DNA from: Glycine soja
Lineage: Eukaryota > Streptophyta > Magnoliopsida > Fabales > Fabaceae
Length of the DNA: 64,000 nucleotides
Direction: 5' to 3'
Assembly: GCF_004193775.1 (NCBI RefSeq)
Contig: NC_041018.1
Location: 41,086,677-41,150,676, forward strand
The notes beneath the pieces were generated by a model that was not told the DNA's origin, made no database searches, and saw only the letters and a program-made list of their open reading frames with translations. Below, piece after piece: positions 22,497-37,182 of this stretch (the first letter of the stretch is position 1; every line of letters starts with the position of its first letter). The position numbers and the translations under genes are program-made.

Positions 22497-25012
22497 ATGG
22501 AAGACTATGTTATAAGGACAATTGTTGTTGGAGTTGTTTCATGGACATCAGCTTTTGTCCTAGTGAGAAGAATCTTTCCCAAGCGTTCTTTTGATTTCTG
22601 CAACCGCGTTGTGTCCACGCTCCATGCAACTTTAGCAGTCACATTGGCTTGGCTCTCTGTTGAAGATTGGAAGTGTCCAATTTGTCCTGTGGGATCAAAA
22701 TCTTCACCCAAACAGGTATTGGATTAACTGCATGCCATAATGCTCTTTGAGAGAAACCTCAATAGTGCTATGAATTTGGGTGTTTTATTTTTATTTTTTT
22801 TTGGATTTGGCACTAAAAGTGGAATGCTTGAACTGTGATATGAGCAGATGCAAGTCCTAGCAGTTAGCCTTTCTTATCTCATTTATGATCTAGCTTGTTG
22901 TCAATTGGATGAAAGAGTGAATCTAGACAACACCGTCCACCATTTGGTAAGCATTGTTGGAATTGGAGCAGGTCTTTCCTATCAAAAGGTAATCAAGCAC
23001 TTCAATCATTTCTCCATGGTTTGCTGTATATTATTTCTTGTGATTTAATATGTTTTTAGTTCATGTAAATAGATCAATGTTTGTTTTTAGATCTTTTCCT
23101 TTTAATCCTTCATTTATGAAAATGCGTTGTGTTTCTTGTCTTTTACACAAAAATAAATTGTCTCCTTTCATTCCATCATTTATGAAAATAAAGACTACAT
23201 ATTACACATTACTATAAATAAAATATTAAAAATAAACTATCTATTTTTAAGAGACTAAAAGTAAATATTATCTATATATAAAGACTAAAAACATATTTAA
23301 CTATTATTTATATTATAATGAGAAATGAGTCGATTTGGTCATCAAAAACCCACAATATGAATTCTTCTTAAAACCACATAATTAGATTAAAATATTTGGT
23401 AATCTAGTTTGCCAGTAGAATTTTGGAGTAATTCTTTCTCAATATGTCAATACTGTCAATTTGCCTCTTTTTTAGAAAGTTTTATTTATTGGAAGTATTA
23501 CTCTAGTTTTGTGTTCTGCTGTGAGGATTTCATGATTAGCTAGAGATTTTTTTGCCGTATCTGTGCGCAGTGTGGCTCAGAAATGGTAGCGACAATATGG
23601 ATAACAGAGATATCAAGCCCATTCTTGCATTTGAGGGAGCTTCTTAAAGAGCTTGGTTACAGGGATACCCTTCTTAATTTGGCTGCTGATGTAAGTAAAA
23701 TTCTAAAGTCTAGGACATACCAAATATTTCATGTCTTGTTGACACTGCCTCGTTAAGGAAGTGATTAAAGTGTAGGCATTTGTCTTTTTATTTCACACGT
23801 ACGCCCATGTTTGACAAAAGTTAAAAATTGTTTTTAGTTCTGAAAGTACAATTGATTAAAAAGTGAAAAAACACAACAGTTGTTAATATAGCCAACTTAA
23901 TATACAATGCATCAACAGAAGGTTGAATAATTATGATATTTATTGAGTTAGTATTCTTTTTCTGCTGAGTTGTACACGGTAAACACTTGTCCTGCTTATT
24001 CCTGTTGCTATGTTCATAGTACACACTCGTTTTGCATAGCTTACACGGTACATACATGGTCTCTCAAATCTCAATTGATTGTAACCTTTTTGGTACATCA
24101 TCTTTGTATATATTCAAACATTTTGCAAATATTTTCACAAGAAAGAAAACTGTTACAATCAATTACTAGTTACTTTTGTAAAAATGAGTTAGGCCTAAAA
24201 TCTAACATTTGGGAGTGAAAAATATAGTTGAATAACTAAATCACTCACCATGTTTTGAAATATGGTTTTATTTTCACCAGAAAGTATTGAATTCAACATA
24301 AAATTCATCATGAGAAATTTTACATATTTTATTAAGTTTAGATTGTTCAATTTAGAAATATTTGGGACAAAATGATTTAAATTATAAGTTATACATAATT
24401 AGTCGTTCTCATAAGAATGTATCCCTAATTTCATATTTAGGGGTGGGTAATTCAAGAAAATGAAGGGCAGTTTAATAACTTTTTGTTTAACCAAAATGAG
24501 GTAAAACCAATGTTCTTTGCAGGCAGTATAAAGTAAATAGATGGGATTTCAATTGGGGGCTAATAATTAAAATTAAATAAATTAAGGTGAAATGTGTTTA
24601 AATTTTTAATTAAACATTGATATAAAATGTGCTAAAAGCTGAGTTTCATGTAATGGCACAGATTCTATTCGCAGCCATATTTACATTTGCTAGGATGGTG
24701 GTCGGACCATGTATCACTTACGTAACTTTATCTGCCAACTATCCACTTCTCATAAAGGTATTATTTGTTGCTTTTCTTTAGAGAAACCATTTCTATTTTC
24801 TGAAATATTTCTGGGTAACCACTCAACTTTGTTTAATTCTTTCCATCGTATCGTTACAGGCTATGGGATTGGGTTTGCAGCTGGTAAGTGCATTCTGGTT
24901 CTTCAAAATTGTAAGAATGATGAAACACAAATTAACCAAAAGAACAACATCGAAATATGGGGTCAACCACGCCAACATCACGAGGAAGACCACTAACTCA
25001 AAATTGCAATAG
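22497..25012 (+). CDS. TLC-domain multi-pass membrane protein
   Basis: Five exons with phase-0 junctions throughout: 22497-22715, 22848-22988, 23571-23690, 24662-24757, 24860-25012, giving 242 aa. Alternating hydrophobic stretches make about five or more membrane spans. Typical TLC-family (TRAM/LAG1/CLN8, TMEM56-like) features are VVSTLHATLAV near residue 40, the YLIYDL segment, and VHHLVSIVG with the conserved paired His. The C-terminus is basic and Lys-rich, as expected for a cytosolic tail at the ER, and carries no clear KKxx signal. Members act in lipid metabolism or sensing, or have no assigned role. It lacks the LAG1-type Hox domain and is too short for a ceramide synthase. Met at 22497 is the first ATG in the coding exon; codons before it belong to the leader and the intron acceptor. 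Confidence 0.88.
23050..23300. mobile_element. Probable MITE in TLC intron 2
   Basis: The left side reads GTTTTTAGATC..TTTTAATCC and the right side ends AAGAGACTAAAAG..AAAGACTAAAAACATA, which is roughly inverted. An internal pair TTCATTTATGAAAAT / ATCATTTATGAAAAT is repeated. 'Rest of the TTTTTAGTC' termini recur in legume introns. Boundaries are approximate. Confidence 0.35.
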
Positions 25013-25806
25013 AGTCAGCAATCATCAAGAATGAGAGAGACACAAGACATAAGGATACTTCAATCAGTTAAATGCATGCTTGCTACTGCATCTTGACCAA
25101 CTCACTCTGACGTGGTTTTTCGAAATGCAGTGCCTAATAGGCTATTATAGAAGTGTGAATGTAATTTTCAAGCTGATTGGCAGCTGAATTTGATTGGTTT
25201 GTGCACCTGGGCACGTACATTAATTTTACACTATTTCTAGTGGACAAATTTGGTTTATACGGAAGCTAGACTTCACAACGTAACAATCGCGAAGGCCACA
25301 CAGCTATAACAACAGCTTAGCTAGCTGGATTGAGTTTTGGTTAATTAAAAGAAAAGATGAAACTAAAATCCAAACTCAAGATTAGAGCGTTGCTAGCTGG
25401 AATTAGTATAACAGCAGTAGCATCACTTGTAACCCTTCCCTCTTTCGATGAATACAACTTGTTATGGCTTAGCTTATAGATTAAACACCAAATCAGATTT
25501 ATTGAAGCTTGCAACGCAAATTCACTCAACAAGCAGTCTTTAACCATAAATGGGGAGGCACGCAAACTCTAAATTCAAAGATCAGTAATTTGTATAGCAT
25601 AATCCCAAAGAAAACAAAAATAATAATAATTCAATTAGCTTAGGCAAATGATTCAACTAAACATCTTCTCTATGGAACTGCATAAGTCGGACAATAGAAG
25701 GCATAGCTAAAAGAGACCACTTCATCTTAAGGTCAGACCGTCTGAGTTAACCTAATTGCATGAAGTTTTCCCTAGATATCCATGGCTCAGAATTTTATAA
25801 TAGCTT
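25013..25806. other. Convergent intergenic region, TLC and RPT4 3' ends
   Basis: The 795-base gap probably consists of two facing 3' UTRs. A mixed-composition stretch up to about 25560 follows the TLC stop. No additional gene is supported. Confidence 0.5.
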
Positions 25807-28680
25807 TTAGTCTTTGCCAAAATCAGCACTGTAGTGAGCACTGGATTCGAGTTTCTTTGCATCATTCAGTTTTCTAACAGCCTGGGAACCAAAGAAAGAA
25901 GTCAAATTGTTGTGCCTATGAGTGACAAGGAGGAGTAATCCCTTTGTACATAATTGATACACACAAAAATAGCTTCCTCAGAGAAAGAACTCACCTTCAT
26001 AAAATCTTCATGGATCACATAATCACGTTCTGCACGAATTGCTGCCATTCCAGCTTCCGTGCACACATTTCGAAGATCAGCTCCATTAAAGCCCTGAGCA
26101 ATTTGCAACAAAAAACACATCAAACATGCACCAATTGTCTAACAAAACTAATCCAAACTGGACTTACCTCCGCAAGCTTCACAACAGCTTCATAATCTAT
26201 TTCACCGTGCTTAGCAATCCCAGCAGCATGAATCTTGAGAATTTCCATCCTTGATTGTTCATTTGGCAATGGAATTTCTATTTTTCTATCTAATCTTCCA
26301 GGACGCAGAAGAGCAGGATCCAGTACATCAGGACGGTTTGTTGCCATTATCATTTTAACCTACAACATCCATTCAGACAGCATTGTTGTTAACAGTTGTT
26401 AACCCACCATTAGAATTAGCTAGAACAATTCTTTTTAGAGAGAATATCACAATATCCAGAAGACACATTAGTTAGAAGGTTGATGTGCTTTACATTTTAT
26501 TTGAATTATATCTCACATAAGTGAAAGAATTCTGTACTAAATATGTTGCACCTAAATGTTACAGAGTTGATAGAGAGAAAAATCCTCAAATTTCAGCTCA
26601 ATTATATTTCATTATTAGTACCGGGAAAAGGCCACTCATTCTTTTGCTTGAAAAATGGTCGGTGCAGAATTCATTTGTTAATATTACCATTCACGATTGC
26701 AATTGTTTCTTAAGTTTAATACTTTGGAAAAAAATTGCAAACCTTGACACTGAAAAAAAAAATAGACTACCTGAAAAATAAGATACATTAAATGCATTTA
26801 TTTGGCAAAGCTTACCACACTGGTCCACCATCCACTAGCTTCCCCACCAAAAAATAAATTAAAAATACAACATAGTCTTTTTACCTTCAAATTTGTTAAG
26901 AAAGGGAGCAGGTGTTTCTAAAAGTAAAGTGTGATTATGGTTTTCAAAACAAACTAAGTGGGGTTACTAAGCAAGATATACCTTCCCAAGTTGATCAAAC
27001 CCATCAAGTTGATTAAGCAACTCCATTAGTGTTCTCTGAATCTCACGATCAGCACTTGTTCCCTCACTGAAACGACGACCACCAATGGCATCGATCTCAT
27101 CCATAAAAATGATGCAAGGCTTAACAAACAAAATGGAGATTCAGAACAACATTCCATTTAATATATGAACAAATAGGAAGAACTTCATTCAATAATCTAC
27201 CTGGTGATCACGTGCATAGCCAAACATTTCTCGAATTAACCTGGCACTTTCTCCAATGTATTTATCAATTATTGCACTTGAAACAACCTACACCAACATG
27301 AAGGGTAAGGTACAATACATTTGAGATTAACCAAAACCTCAAAACACAATGGAATTCAGAAATGAAACAATTCTGACCTTCAAGAAGTTAGCATCTATGT
27401 TACTGGCAATTGCCCTAGCTAACAATGTTTTCCCAGTACCAGGAGGCCCATAAAGAAGAACACCCTGGGAGACAAGAATTGAGAAGAAATTGATCAGATA
27501 CAAAACTATAAACCATGGCTCCTCAAAACACACTTCCACCAAAAGAAAATGTGGATACTTAGGTGACAATGCTGCCAAAACACATACAATAGAGGCCAAA
27601 GACCAAGTAGTACAGTGAAAAGTAATCACCTTAGGAGGTTTAATTCCAACTCGAATGAAGAGCTCAGGATTCATCAGAGGTAATTCAATTGATTCCCTCA
27701 ATTCCCTTATCTGATCGGATAAACCACCAACAGCAGAGTAACTGATATTACCAGGATCCTCATGCAGCATATTGTAAACTACTGGATCAACCTGTCAACA
27801 CACGATATATCATATTAACCATCAGACACAAAAAAACTAGGACATGACTTTCAGAAAGAACACAAACATCGCATGCACCAAATCAAATAGATATCTAAAA
27901 GGAATAAACAGCAAAAACTTACTTCACGTGGAAGAGCCCGCATTATGGTGAGCGTCGTCATATCAAGAACGACTCTCGTACCAGCAGTCAGTTTTTCCTT
28001 ATCTACTTTACTGCGGCAGCCAACCACATACCTAGGTCCGCTGCTTGCCTTAACAATCACTGAGAGATAACAGAAACAGAAACAAAAACATAAAATATTA
28101 ATAATCATCGACGTAAGCTTAAGTTCACATCAACCAAGCAAAACAACAGAGAAGATAGTTTATTGATTAGCTAAATCAACTACTAGATTATACATTATCA
28201 TCCAGGATCAACAGGCACAGATTTTTTACATTAAAAATGAAACAGTATATACAATGAAATTGAATAGCGAAATATCATTCAAAATACGGAATGAAAAGGG
28301 ATAGGATCGTTACAGCGTTCATTGTCGAGAGGCCTAAGAACTTCGCCAATGATCTGTCCAACGCTTTGAAGAGACTTCAGATCATCTTCAGTTTTGTTGA
28401 ACTCTTTCTTTGAGGCACGCAAATTCTCTCGGACTGCAATTAGCGGTTCAAAGGCAAACTCGTAAAAATTCAAAAACAAAACCCTAATAAATCGGAATGA
28501 TAATAAGAAAAAGTACTCGGAATGAAAAACAAGAGCGAATTGTAGTTGCTATTAGCATGACAAAGGAAGGAACGAACCGGATCGTACTCTGGACTCCAAT
28601 TCCTTGTGTTGAAGAAGCTTCTTGCGGTACTCGGCCACCGCATTACGGCGGCGTGTAGCGTCTTCAGCAGCATCCGTCAT
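25807..28680 (-). CDS. RPT4: 26S proteasome regulatory ATPase RPT4 (subunit 10B)
   Basis: Ten exons on the minus strand join to 399 aa: 28578-28680, 28314-28433, 27923-28059, 27630-27791, 27378-27464, 27201-27287, 26982-27119, 26168-26359, 25995-26093, 25807-25881 (1200 bases). It is one of six AAA+ ATPases in the base of the 19S cap, which unfold ubiquitinated substrates and feed them into the 20S core. The N-terminal coiled coil (about 15-60) is followed by the OB segment ([19 protein letters not shown]), Walker A GPPGTGKT (180-187), Walker B IIFMDEID (235-242), [21 protein letters not shown] with the arginine fingers, and GFNGADLRN. Length and sequence fit the family closely. The C-terminus FGKD lacks an HbYX motif, as expected for RPT4. 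All splice sites are GT-AG. Confidence 0.97.
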
Positions 28681-29836
28681 TGTTATTTGTTAGTGTTAAT
28701 CAGAAAATAAGATTGAGAGAGCTTCGTATCTTCTCTTGTGTTGTCAACACGCTGAAGCAGAGTAGCTGCTTAATAGGTTGTTTGCGGATTGTTGGATTAT
28801 AAACTCTCCTGTTGTGTATGTGAGTATGTAACTACGTTATCTAAATTAATCTTTTAATCTATTTTAGTTTCAAAGTTAAAATTTAATATATCTTATTTAT
28901 AAGTCATTAATCAGGACTAACTCAATTAGCTAGGTGAGATATGGAATATTGTAAATTCTCTAAAATTATTTTTAATTTCCTCGTTAACTCATTATATAAC
29001 TAATAGTAATATAATTATTTAAATTTTCAGAACTTGATAACTATGCTTGTGTATCCAAATAGTTATTTATAATTAGGTAATCATATAAAAATATACATTC
29101 TTAATGCATAATCATTAAACTCAATTTAAAAAAAATACAAAGGATAAGAGGATTACAACAAAGCGTGAAGAAGGAAAAAAAGTTTTTCACGTGCATCTCT
29201 TTTTTTTTTCATTGGTCATGAAGATATATGCCTATAGAGTAGGCAAGTGAGAATATAACAAATTAAAAGAGGAGGGCAAATTGCTTGAGAAAGATATACA
29301 AAGGATAAAATTGAGAATAATAGGGCAAAACAAGACTATTAATAATGATAATGAATGCAAGTTAATACTTAAAAAGAAATGCAGATGTGACGATTGCCTC
29401 CCTTGTCCCAACTTCTGATCTGAGTATTAGTTGGGCTGTATATACCTTGAGTGGTGCACACACAAGTCCAGAGTCCTTTTTCTTAAATATAACTAACATG
29501 TACAAAAAACAAAAAGCCCCAAGCTTAGATTCGAACAACATACAATACACTTATATAATATTAATAATATATATATATATATATATACATAAATTTATAA
29601 CAAATCATAAATGTATTTAAATATTAACGGTTAATTTTATCACTGAAATGACTCATTTTAGTTAACTCAAATTCAAAAATAATCATATCAAAATCCTATA
29701 TATCAACCAATTGCTTACAGCATACGGTACATATGACATAAGATATGGTGGTATACAATTCACTCTCACCAAAACATTATGTTTGCCCTGTAGAATTTAC
29801 AATTTCAAAACAGCGAAATGCCTAAGCTGGTTAATT
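28681..29836. other. Intergenic: RPT4 promoter and glycosyltransferase 3' region
   Basis: The RPT4 promoter lies just above 28680. The rest is AT-rich, with a (TA)n run at 29567-29587. The probable glycosyltransferase 3' UTR lies below 29836. No further gene is supported. Confidence 0.5.
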
Positions 29837-32800
29837 TTAATTGTGGCTACCCTTCCGTAACACTTCCTTCAGAACCAATGCGATTCTCTGTGCCATGTGT
29901 GGCTCCAGAAACCTCTCCTTCACTCTCTCATATCCTTTCTTTCCCATAGTTAGCCTCCTCTCAACATGAGTTGCCAAATTCGCAATGTTTTTTGCAAGAG
30001 GTGTCACACCTTCTTTTCCAACGGGGTGCAGTAAACCAGTTGTCCTATTCACCACAATCTCCACTGTGCCCCCAGCTGCAGTTCCCTGGGATTATTGTTA
30101 ATCATAAAGAAATGTCAAAGGCAAATGACATGACACAATATACATGCATAAAAAATTCAGTGTGAAAATAAGATGTCTTCTACTCTCATTATTGCATTTA
30201 CCAAGCCCTGATTAAAAATAGTCAGAAAGTGCTAAACTATATTGGCAAACATATGTAACATGTGATGCATCATTTGAAGTTTTGAGCCAAAACTATAGAA
30301 GTATGCATTAGCTCTGCATTAAGGTCCCCGTGACAAAACAATTCGGTCTTGAACAAATATGTAAAAGCCATAAAACACTTCTCTGCTCTGATTTAAATAA
30401 TATAGGAAACATATCCACATGGAAATAAAAAAAAAACCATGGGAGAAAAATGGAAAGAAAGGAAGGTGAAATTTGAAGAAATGATTTTTACTTGATGTAT
30501 GAATAAGCGTATAAGACCATACACAGACCAATGAAAATTGCAACTTCTTTCTTTTTGGGTGAGGGGTTTGCCGATTTGCAGCATTGAATAAGGAAATCAA
30601 TAAAACAGCAACATGACAGATATTTAAGAGAGAAATGAAAAAAGAAAGCACAGTAGCATATATGGCAAAATGGACACAACTACAGAAATTAAAACCCAAA
30701 AAATATATAAAAGGAAAGATGTGTTGACAAGGCACCTTATACTTACAAGTACAGGCAGGCGAAATGCCATTGCTTCAATGGTTATCCTTCCAAAACATTC
30801 TCCCCTAGCCTAATATAAAGAGAAGCTGATTTAGAAATGACATAATATTTCAAGATGTTCGGTGACAAAATCTAAAAGCCATAGTGGCAATGCAAAACTT
30901 ATTGTTAGTTTCTGTAAGTATGAAGCATTAAAAAAACAAGACTTTAACTTATGGAATCTCTAATCAGGTCCCTCACTGAACTCTGCATTAATACTTATAT
31001 GGAAGATAGAAACAAATCCTCTTTTTCTTAAAAAAAAAATAAAAAAACAAAAAAACAAAAGTCTTGCTTAGAGTAGAAAGGTTAACAATCCAGGCAGCAC
31101 CTCCCACTTCGCAAAATAGAATGAAAGCAAATTCTGTTTCATGCTCAACTTAGCAGGGTATATTATCATAAGATACCTGAGAATTCTGAACAAGAACATC
31201 AATAGAAGCCAGATAAGGAGCCACTGCCAGGGTTTTGTTAACAAAGTGAACACGGTCCTGGATTTTTTTCTCCATGACAAACTGACGCAATTCTGTTTCA
31301 AACTTTGTCTGAGCATTCATGTCACTCCCTACAACTATAGCATGCAAAGATGGAACTTGCAGTTTCTTCTCCTGGATGAGCATCAAACTTTCATAAAAGG
31401 ACCGAAGAAATAGATCCTGCCCTTTACCACGTGAAACACCTGCAATTAAATCATCCTGGTGCTCAAATTATAGAATGGTAAAAGATTTTTCAAAATGAAT
31501 GGAAGGGTATATACAGAGGGGAGGATTAATTCATATTGCAATGAGCAAAACTAAATTCGACATACAAATATAATGGATCAAGTTATTCCGGGACAAATAC
31601 TGCTAAAGGCAAATAACAAAAATGATATTAGAAACACACTTGTGGAGACGAAGCTAATTACTAATTTTAGAGCTCTCTTATGTGCAAATGTGCAATCAGT
31701 ACGTTCCCCTTCCCAACAAAAGAAAATATATCTACTAAAACTAAAAGCAATGCACTTGCTAATTGCTATAGCAGGGGAAGTTTTAGATGGGACAACATCA
31801 AACAAAAACAAATCCAATGAACTGAATTGACATATTAAATGAATATGGAAAGTAACTAAATGGGTGTTTGGCTATGCATGAGTAAGGTTTAGACACACAT
31901 TAGTTCGAAGCTACATGAAGTAGCTTCTGCATCTTTTATAAATATTTGACTTGATATTATAGACAAACGCACATTACTGAAGTCCAACCAAACACACACT
32001 AAACATCAAAGAGGGAGGGGAGGAGATCATACTATTTATGATGGCAAAAAGTAGATCATCATTCCTCACTCCAAGAGATTGCCGAACATGCTCTCGAAGA
32101 ACCCTCTTGGCCACGCTATCTTCCGCAACCTCCATAAGCTCCTTGCTATTTCCAAGATGTACAACATAGGTTTCAGGCATTTTAATCCTGCAACATTGGA
32201 CCAAAACACACAATTAAAATCATACACAACAGAAAGTAGCAGAGTCAACACCTCAACCTATATCAAAACAGAAAGTCGTAAACATACCCTAAACGCTCCC
32301 TAGTCCTATTCTTCCAGTATTCAGCAGTCGTATGCGAATCGATCATGGCACCTGCAACAAAAGGGAGGTGCTTAACATACTCCACTTTGAAATAATGCCC
32401 TCGCATTTCATGAATCCACCACAAAACCTTTGGAAGAACCTCCAAAACTTTTTCTTTGAGAACAGCATCAAGCCACTTCCCAGCCACAGCAGTATTCAAA
32501 ATCACCAAGTCTGCATTACGAGCTGTATCCACAGCCTTTTCACCTCTCGCATCCACCACCTATCACCACACAATCAATCAATCACATTCACATACAAATA
32601 ACGAATCTGACACTTCTGACAACAAACAAAACTTAGATCAAGTTTTTTTACAAGTGATATTCAATCAACAATTCATTCAATAATTTATACAGCAATGTTT
32701 CTGTCTCTATCTCCCTATCACTTCATTCATTACATCTCATACTTGTCTCAAAATTATTAAACAGTCTCCGGCCTCTACCATGTGTTCAAGGTTATAAAAA

Positions 32801-33840
32801 ATGGTCCGTGGCCGTGATTTGGGCCACAACATCAAGATTTTTTTACTGTCTGTGACCATAATTGGAACCATAGCGGTCACATTTGTCTGTGATATCAACA
32901 AACGGGATGAAACCGCAACGCAACCGCGACTGATATTTAAAACCTTGCTATGCGTTCATGGTCCCAACTAATCTTTATGTAACAACACGGTAAAAAAATT
33001 TAGTTTGCTAAAAAGAATTAATAACATTGGATAATGCATCCTGTGGAGATTGATGGAGACAATGGAGGTTCTGAACCATCTAATAGTTTCTTTACTCCTC
33101 TCTTGTTTCTTTCTTTCTCTATCTTATTTGTACAAACAACATTTCTCTGTATTTGTAGTGTTTTCTAATTAAAAACTAGAACTTTACCTAATTAATCTGC
33201 GTAATCACTATATACATTAAATATTATCAACATCAACATAAATAACAAATCTAAAACTTTTGAGAACAAACAAAACCTGTCGCTTCCGTGCTTCTAATGT
33301 TTTTTTTTAAAATAATTAGAATTAGAGTTTTAATTCGACAATTAGTGTAATAAAGATTTGCGTTGAATATTACATCAAACTACAGTCCTAATTCGAAAAC
33401 AGCGTTAAAAAAAAAAGTGTGTTAAGTTTTGTTGATTGTTTGAGAAGTACCTGCACTCCTCTGTCGAGCATTTTGTTTTCTAAAGTGTAGATGACATCGT
33501 CGGGTTTAGGAGGTTTCTGATTGGTGATCCAAACGACGTCGGATCCGGCGGAGCGTAGCAGAAACGCTAGTTCCATGAGCAAGAGAGGTCCTCCGGAGAG
33601 GGAGAGTTCGTGCGAGACCATGAGAACGAGCTTCGACTTCATGAATTCCAGAGGGTTCGGTAACTTGGAATCAGTCCGAGGCTGAAGCGCATCCAAATTC
33701 CGAACCTGAGGTTGGGTGCAGGAATCGGAAGTGGTTCGGAGGAAGAGGAGGGTGAGGGTGGAGAGGGACAAGAGTGCCAGGAGTGTTAGCGCACAAGTCT
33801 TGCTCCGCATTGCCAACCACGCTTGCGAATGCTTCACCAT
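29837..33840 (-). CDS. GT4-type glycosyltransferase, single-pass membrane protein
   Basis: Six exons on the minus strand join to 463 aa: 33451-33840, 32288-32559, 32033-32187, 31177-31439, 30747-30809, 29837-30085 (1392 bases). After MVKHSQAWLAMRSKT, residues 15-35 are a hydrophobic anchor (ALTLLALLSLSTLTLLFLR), indicating a type II Golgi or ER protein. The GT-B fold follows: KLVLMVSHELSLSGGPLLLMELA as the N-terminal domain, and in the C-terminal domain SRGKGQDLFLRSF, HFVNKT, and ARGECFGRITIEAMAFRLPV with the family-4 E-x7-E signature. Plant relatives are annotated only as UDP-glycosyltransferase superfamily; donor and acceptor are unknown. The leader contains a perfect 94-bp duplication that copies the start codon. 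Intron 1 holds a MITE. Confidence 0.9.
32787..32947. mobile_element. MITE in glycosyltransferase intron 1, Mutator-like
   Basis: Ends are inverted: CAAGGTTATAAAAAATGG on the left and TTTAAAACCTTG on the right. Flanks ATGTGTTCA (left) and ATGCGTTCA (right) resemble a 9-base target-site duplication with one mismatch, the size made by Mutator-like elements. The body has the GGTCCGTGGCCGTGATT/ACCGCAACGCAACCGCG pattern often seen in legume introns. Confidence 0.6.
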
Positions 33841-34002
33841 TTTGCTTCTTCAACTTCAACTTCTCATCGTAGCTTCAGATTCAGAATCTCAGATTTAGAA
33901 ATCACAACAACCACGCTTGCGAATGCTTCACCATTTTGCTTCTTCAACTTCAACTTCTCATCGTAGCTTCAGATTCAGAATCTCAGATTTAGAAATCACA
34001 AC
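33815..34002. repeat. Perfect 94-bp tandem duplication at glycosyltransferase start
   Basis: Copies 33815-33908 and 33909-34002 are identical over all 94 bases. The unit covers the first nine codons of the glycosyltransferase and 68 bases of its 5' leader. Perfect identity points to a recent event or an assembly artefact. Confidence 0.93.
33902..33934 (-). promoter_or_regulatory. Duplication-made uORF repeating the glycosyltransferase N-terminus
   Basis: In the upstream duplicate, ATG at 33934 opens MVKHSQAWLL and then stops at TGA (33902-33904). It is an exact copy of the first nine codons of the main protein plus one, lying 94 bases before the main ATG. It is in the mRNA only if transcription starts above 33934. 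Confidence 0.6.
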
Positions 34003-35123
34003 ACTCCCGCTGTATAATTTTTCTCAACCACTTGAAAATATGCCACCCAAATCTTAACCTTAAGGAAGGATAAAAACTTGTTTCTTTTCTGTTTTTTGTA
34101 TTTTTAAGGTTCTTTTTTTCTTTGATCATTTTTTAAGGTTCCTTTCTGTTTTTTGTTTACTTTTAAAAAAATAATTTGAAATGATTAAACTGGTTTTTAG
34201 AATTAAGTAAACTAATAAAGGGGTAGAGTAAGGTGGTTCTATTGTTGATTGATTTACATAGTAACATCTTTTTTTCTGAAAATAAGATATTCAACCAGTG
34301 AGAAGTCAAGAGATAAATTCTTGTCAGAAATCAAACTTATGTCAATTACTTCTTTATCAAACAACCGTGTTGGATTTTATTGATCTTTCGTAATGTCTTT
34401 ACTTCTTTATTAATATGATTTATTTAGTTACGTAACAATCATGTAAGTGGGTAATTGTATATTAAAATTTTACTAATATTCTTTAATGCGTGTTCTTGAA
34501 CAATAGTCTTGGAATATTTTAACGAATTCATTTTGATTAAATTTACGATGTTTTTATTATCTTTCATTGATAAAATTTATATAAATATTTTTACTGCTTT
34601 TCATTTGGATTCTGAAGAAGGTTGTTAATGATAAAAAAAAAATTACATGTGGGAAATACAATTACAAGGTACTAAGTACAAAAAAGAAAAGTGACTTGGT
34701 GAAAGATCAAACATCTAGCATCAATCTTTTTCAATGATTAATGTCATATATTGTTCCTTTTGCTTTCCTATGCATTAATTTGTCTTCCTTATTATATTCT
34801 TTGCCGGTTTATCCTGCCATTGCTCAGTTTGTATTTTGGATAAATTATAACCAGACACTAGTTTTAGCAAAAATTTAATATCTCTTTCATTTTACATATT
34901 TAAGGTATTTTGCTTAGTTCTAACCTAAAAGTACTTAATCAGTAGTTGGACAATAATACCTTTCAACACTAAGCTTTCAAATTAACATAGAAGCATCACG
35001 ATATTTCAAACCCTCTTAACTAATAACTAGCAAAAGTTAAACACTTTCAAATTCCTTCCTTCTTGTTTTGGTAGGTAAAACTATAACACTTAAGTCATGT
35101 AAATATAGCTATATGCTGTTTGA
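34003..35123. other. Intergenic: glycosyltransferase promoter and peroxidase 3' region
   Basis: AT-rich, no supported gene or clear repeat. The peroxidase 3' UTR should lie just below 35124. Confidence 0.5.
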
Positions 35124-37082
<1,959 letters not shown>

Positions 37083-37166
37083 AGTGACTACTGACTAGTG
37101 TTGCAATTGAGTTGGAAAGCTTGTTAATTTTGGTGATTATATGTTCCATTGGATAGGCTTGTTTGG

Positions 37167-37174
37167 TATATATA
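37167..37174 (-). promoter_or_regulatory. Putative TATA box of peroxidase gene
   Basis: TATATATA on the minus strand, 85-92 bases before the ATG, within a stretch otherwise lacking TA runs. The spacing gives a short leader typical of peroxidase genes. Confidence 0.5.
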
Positions 37175-37182
37175 CTGCTCAA

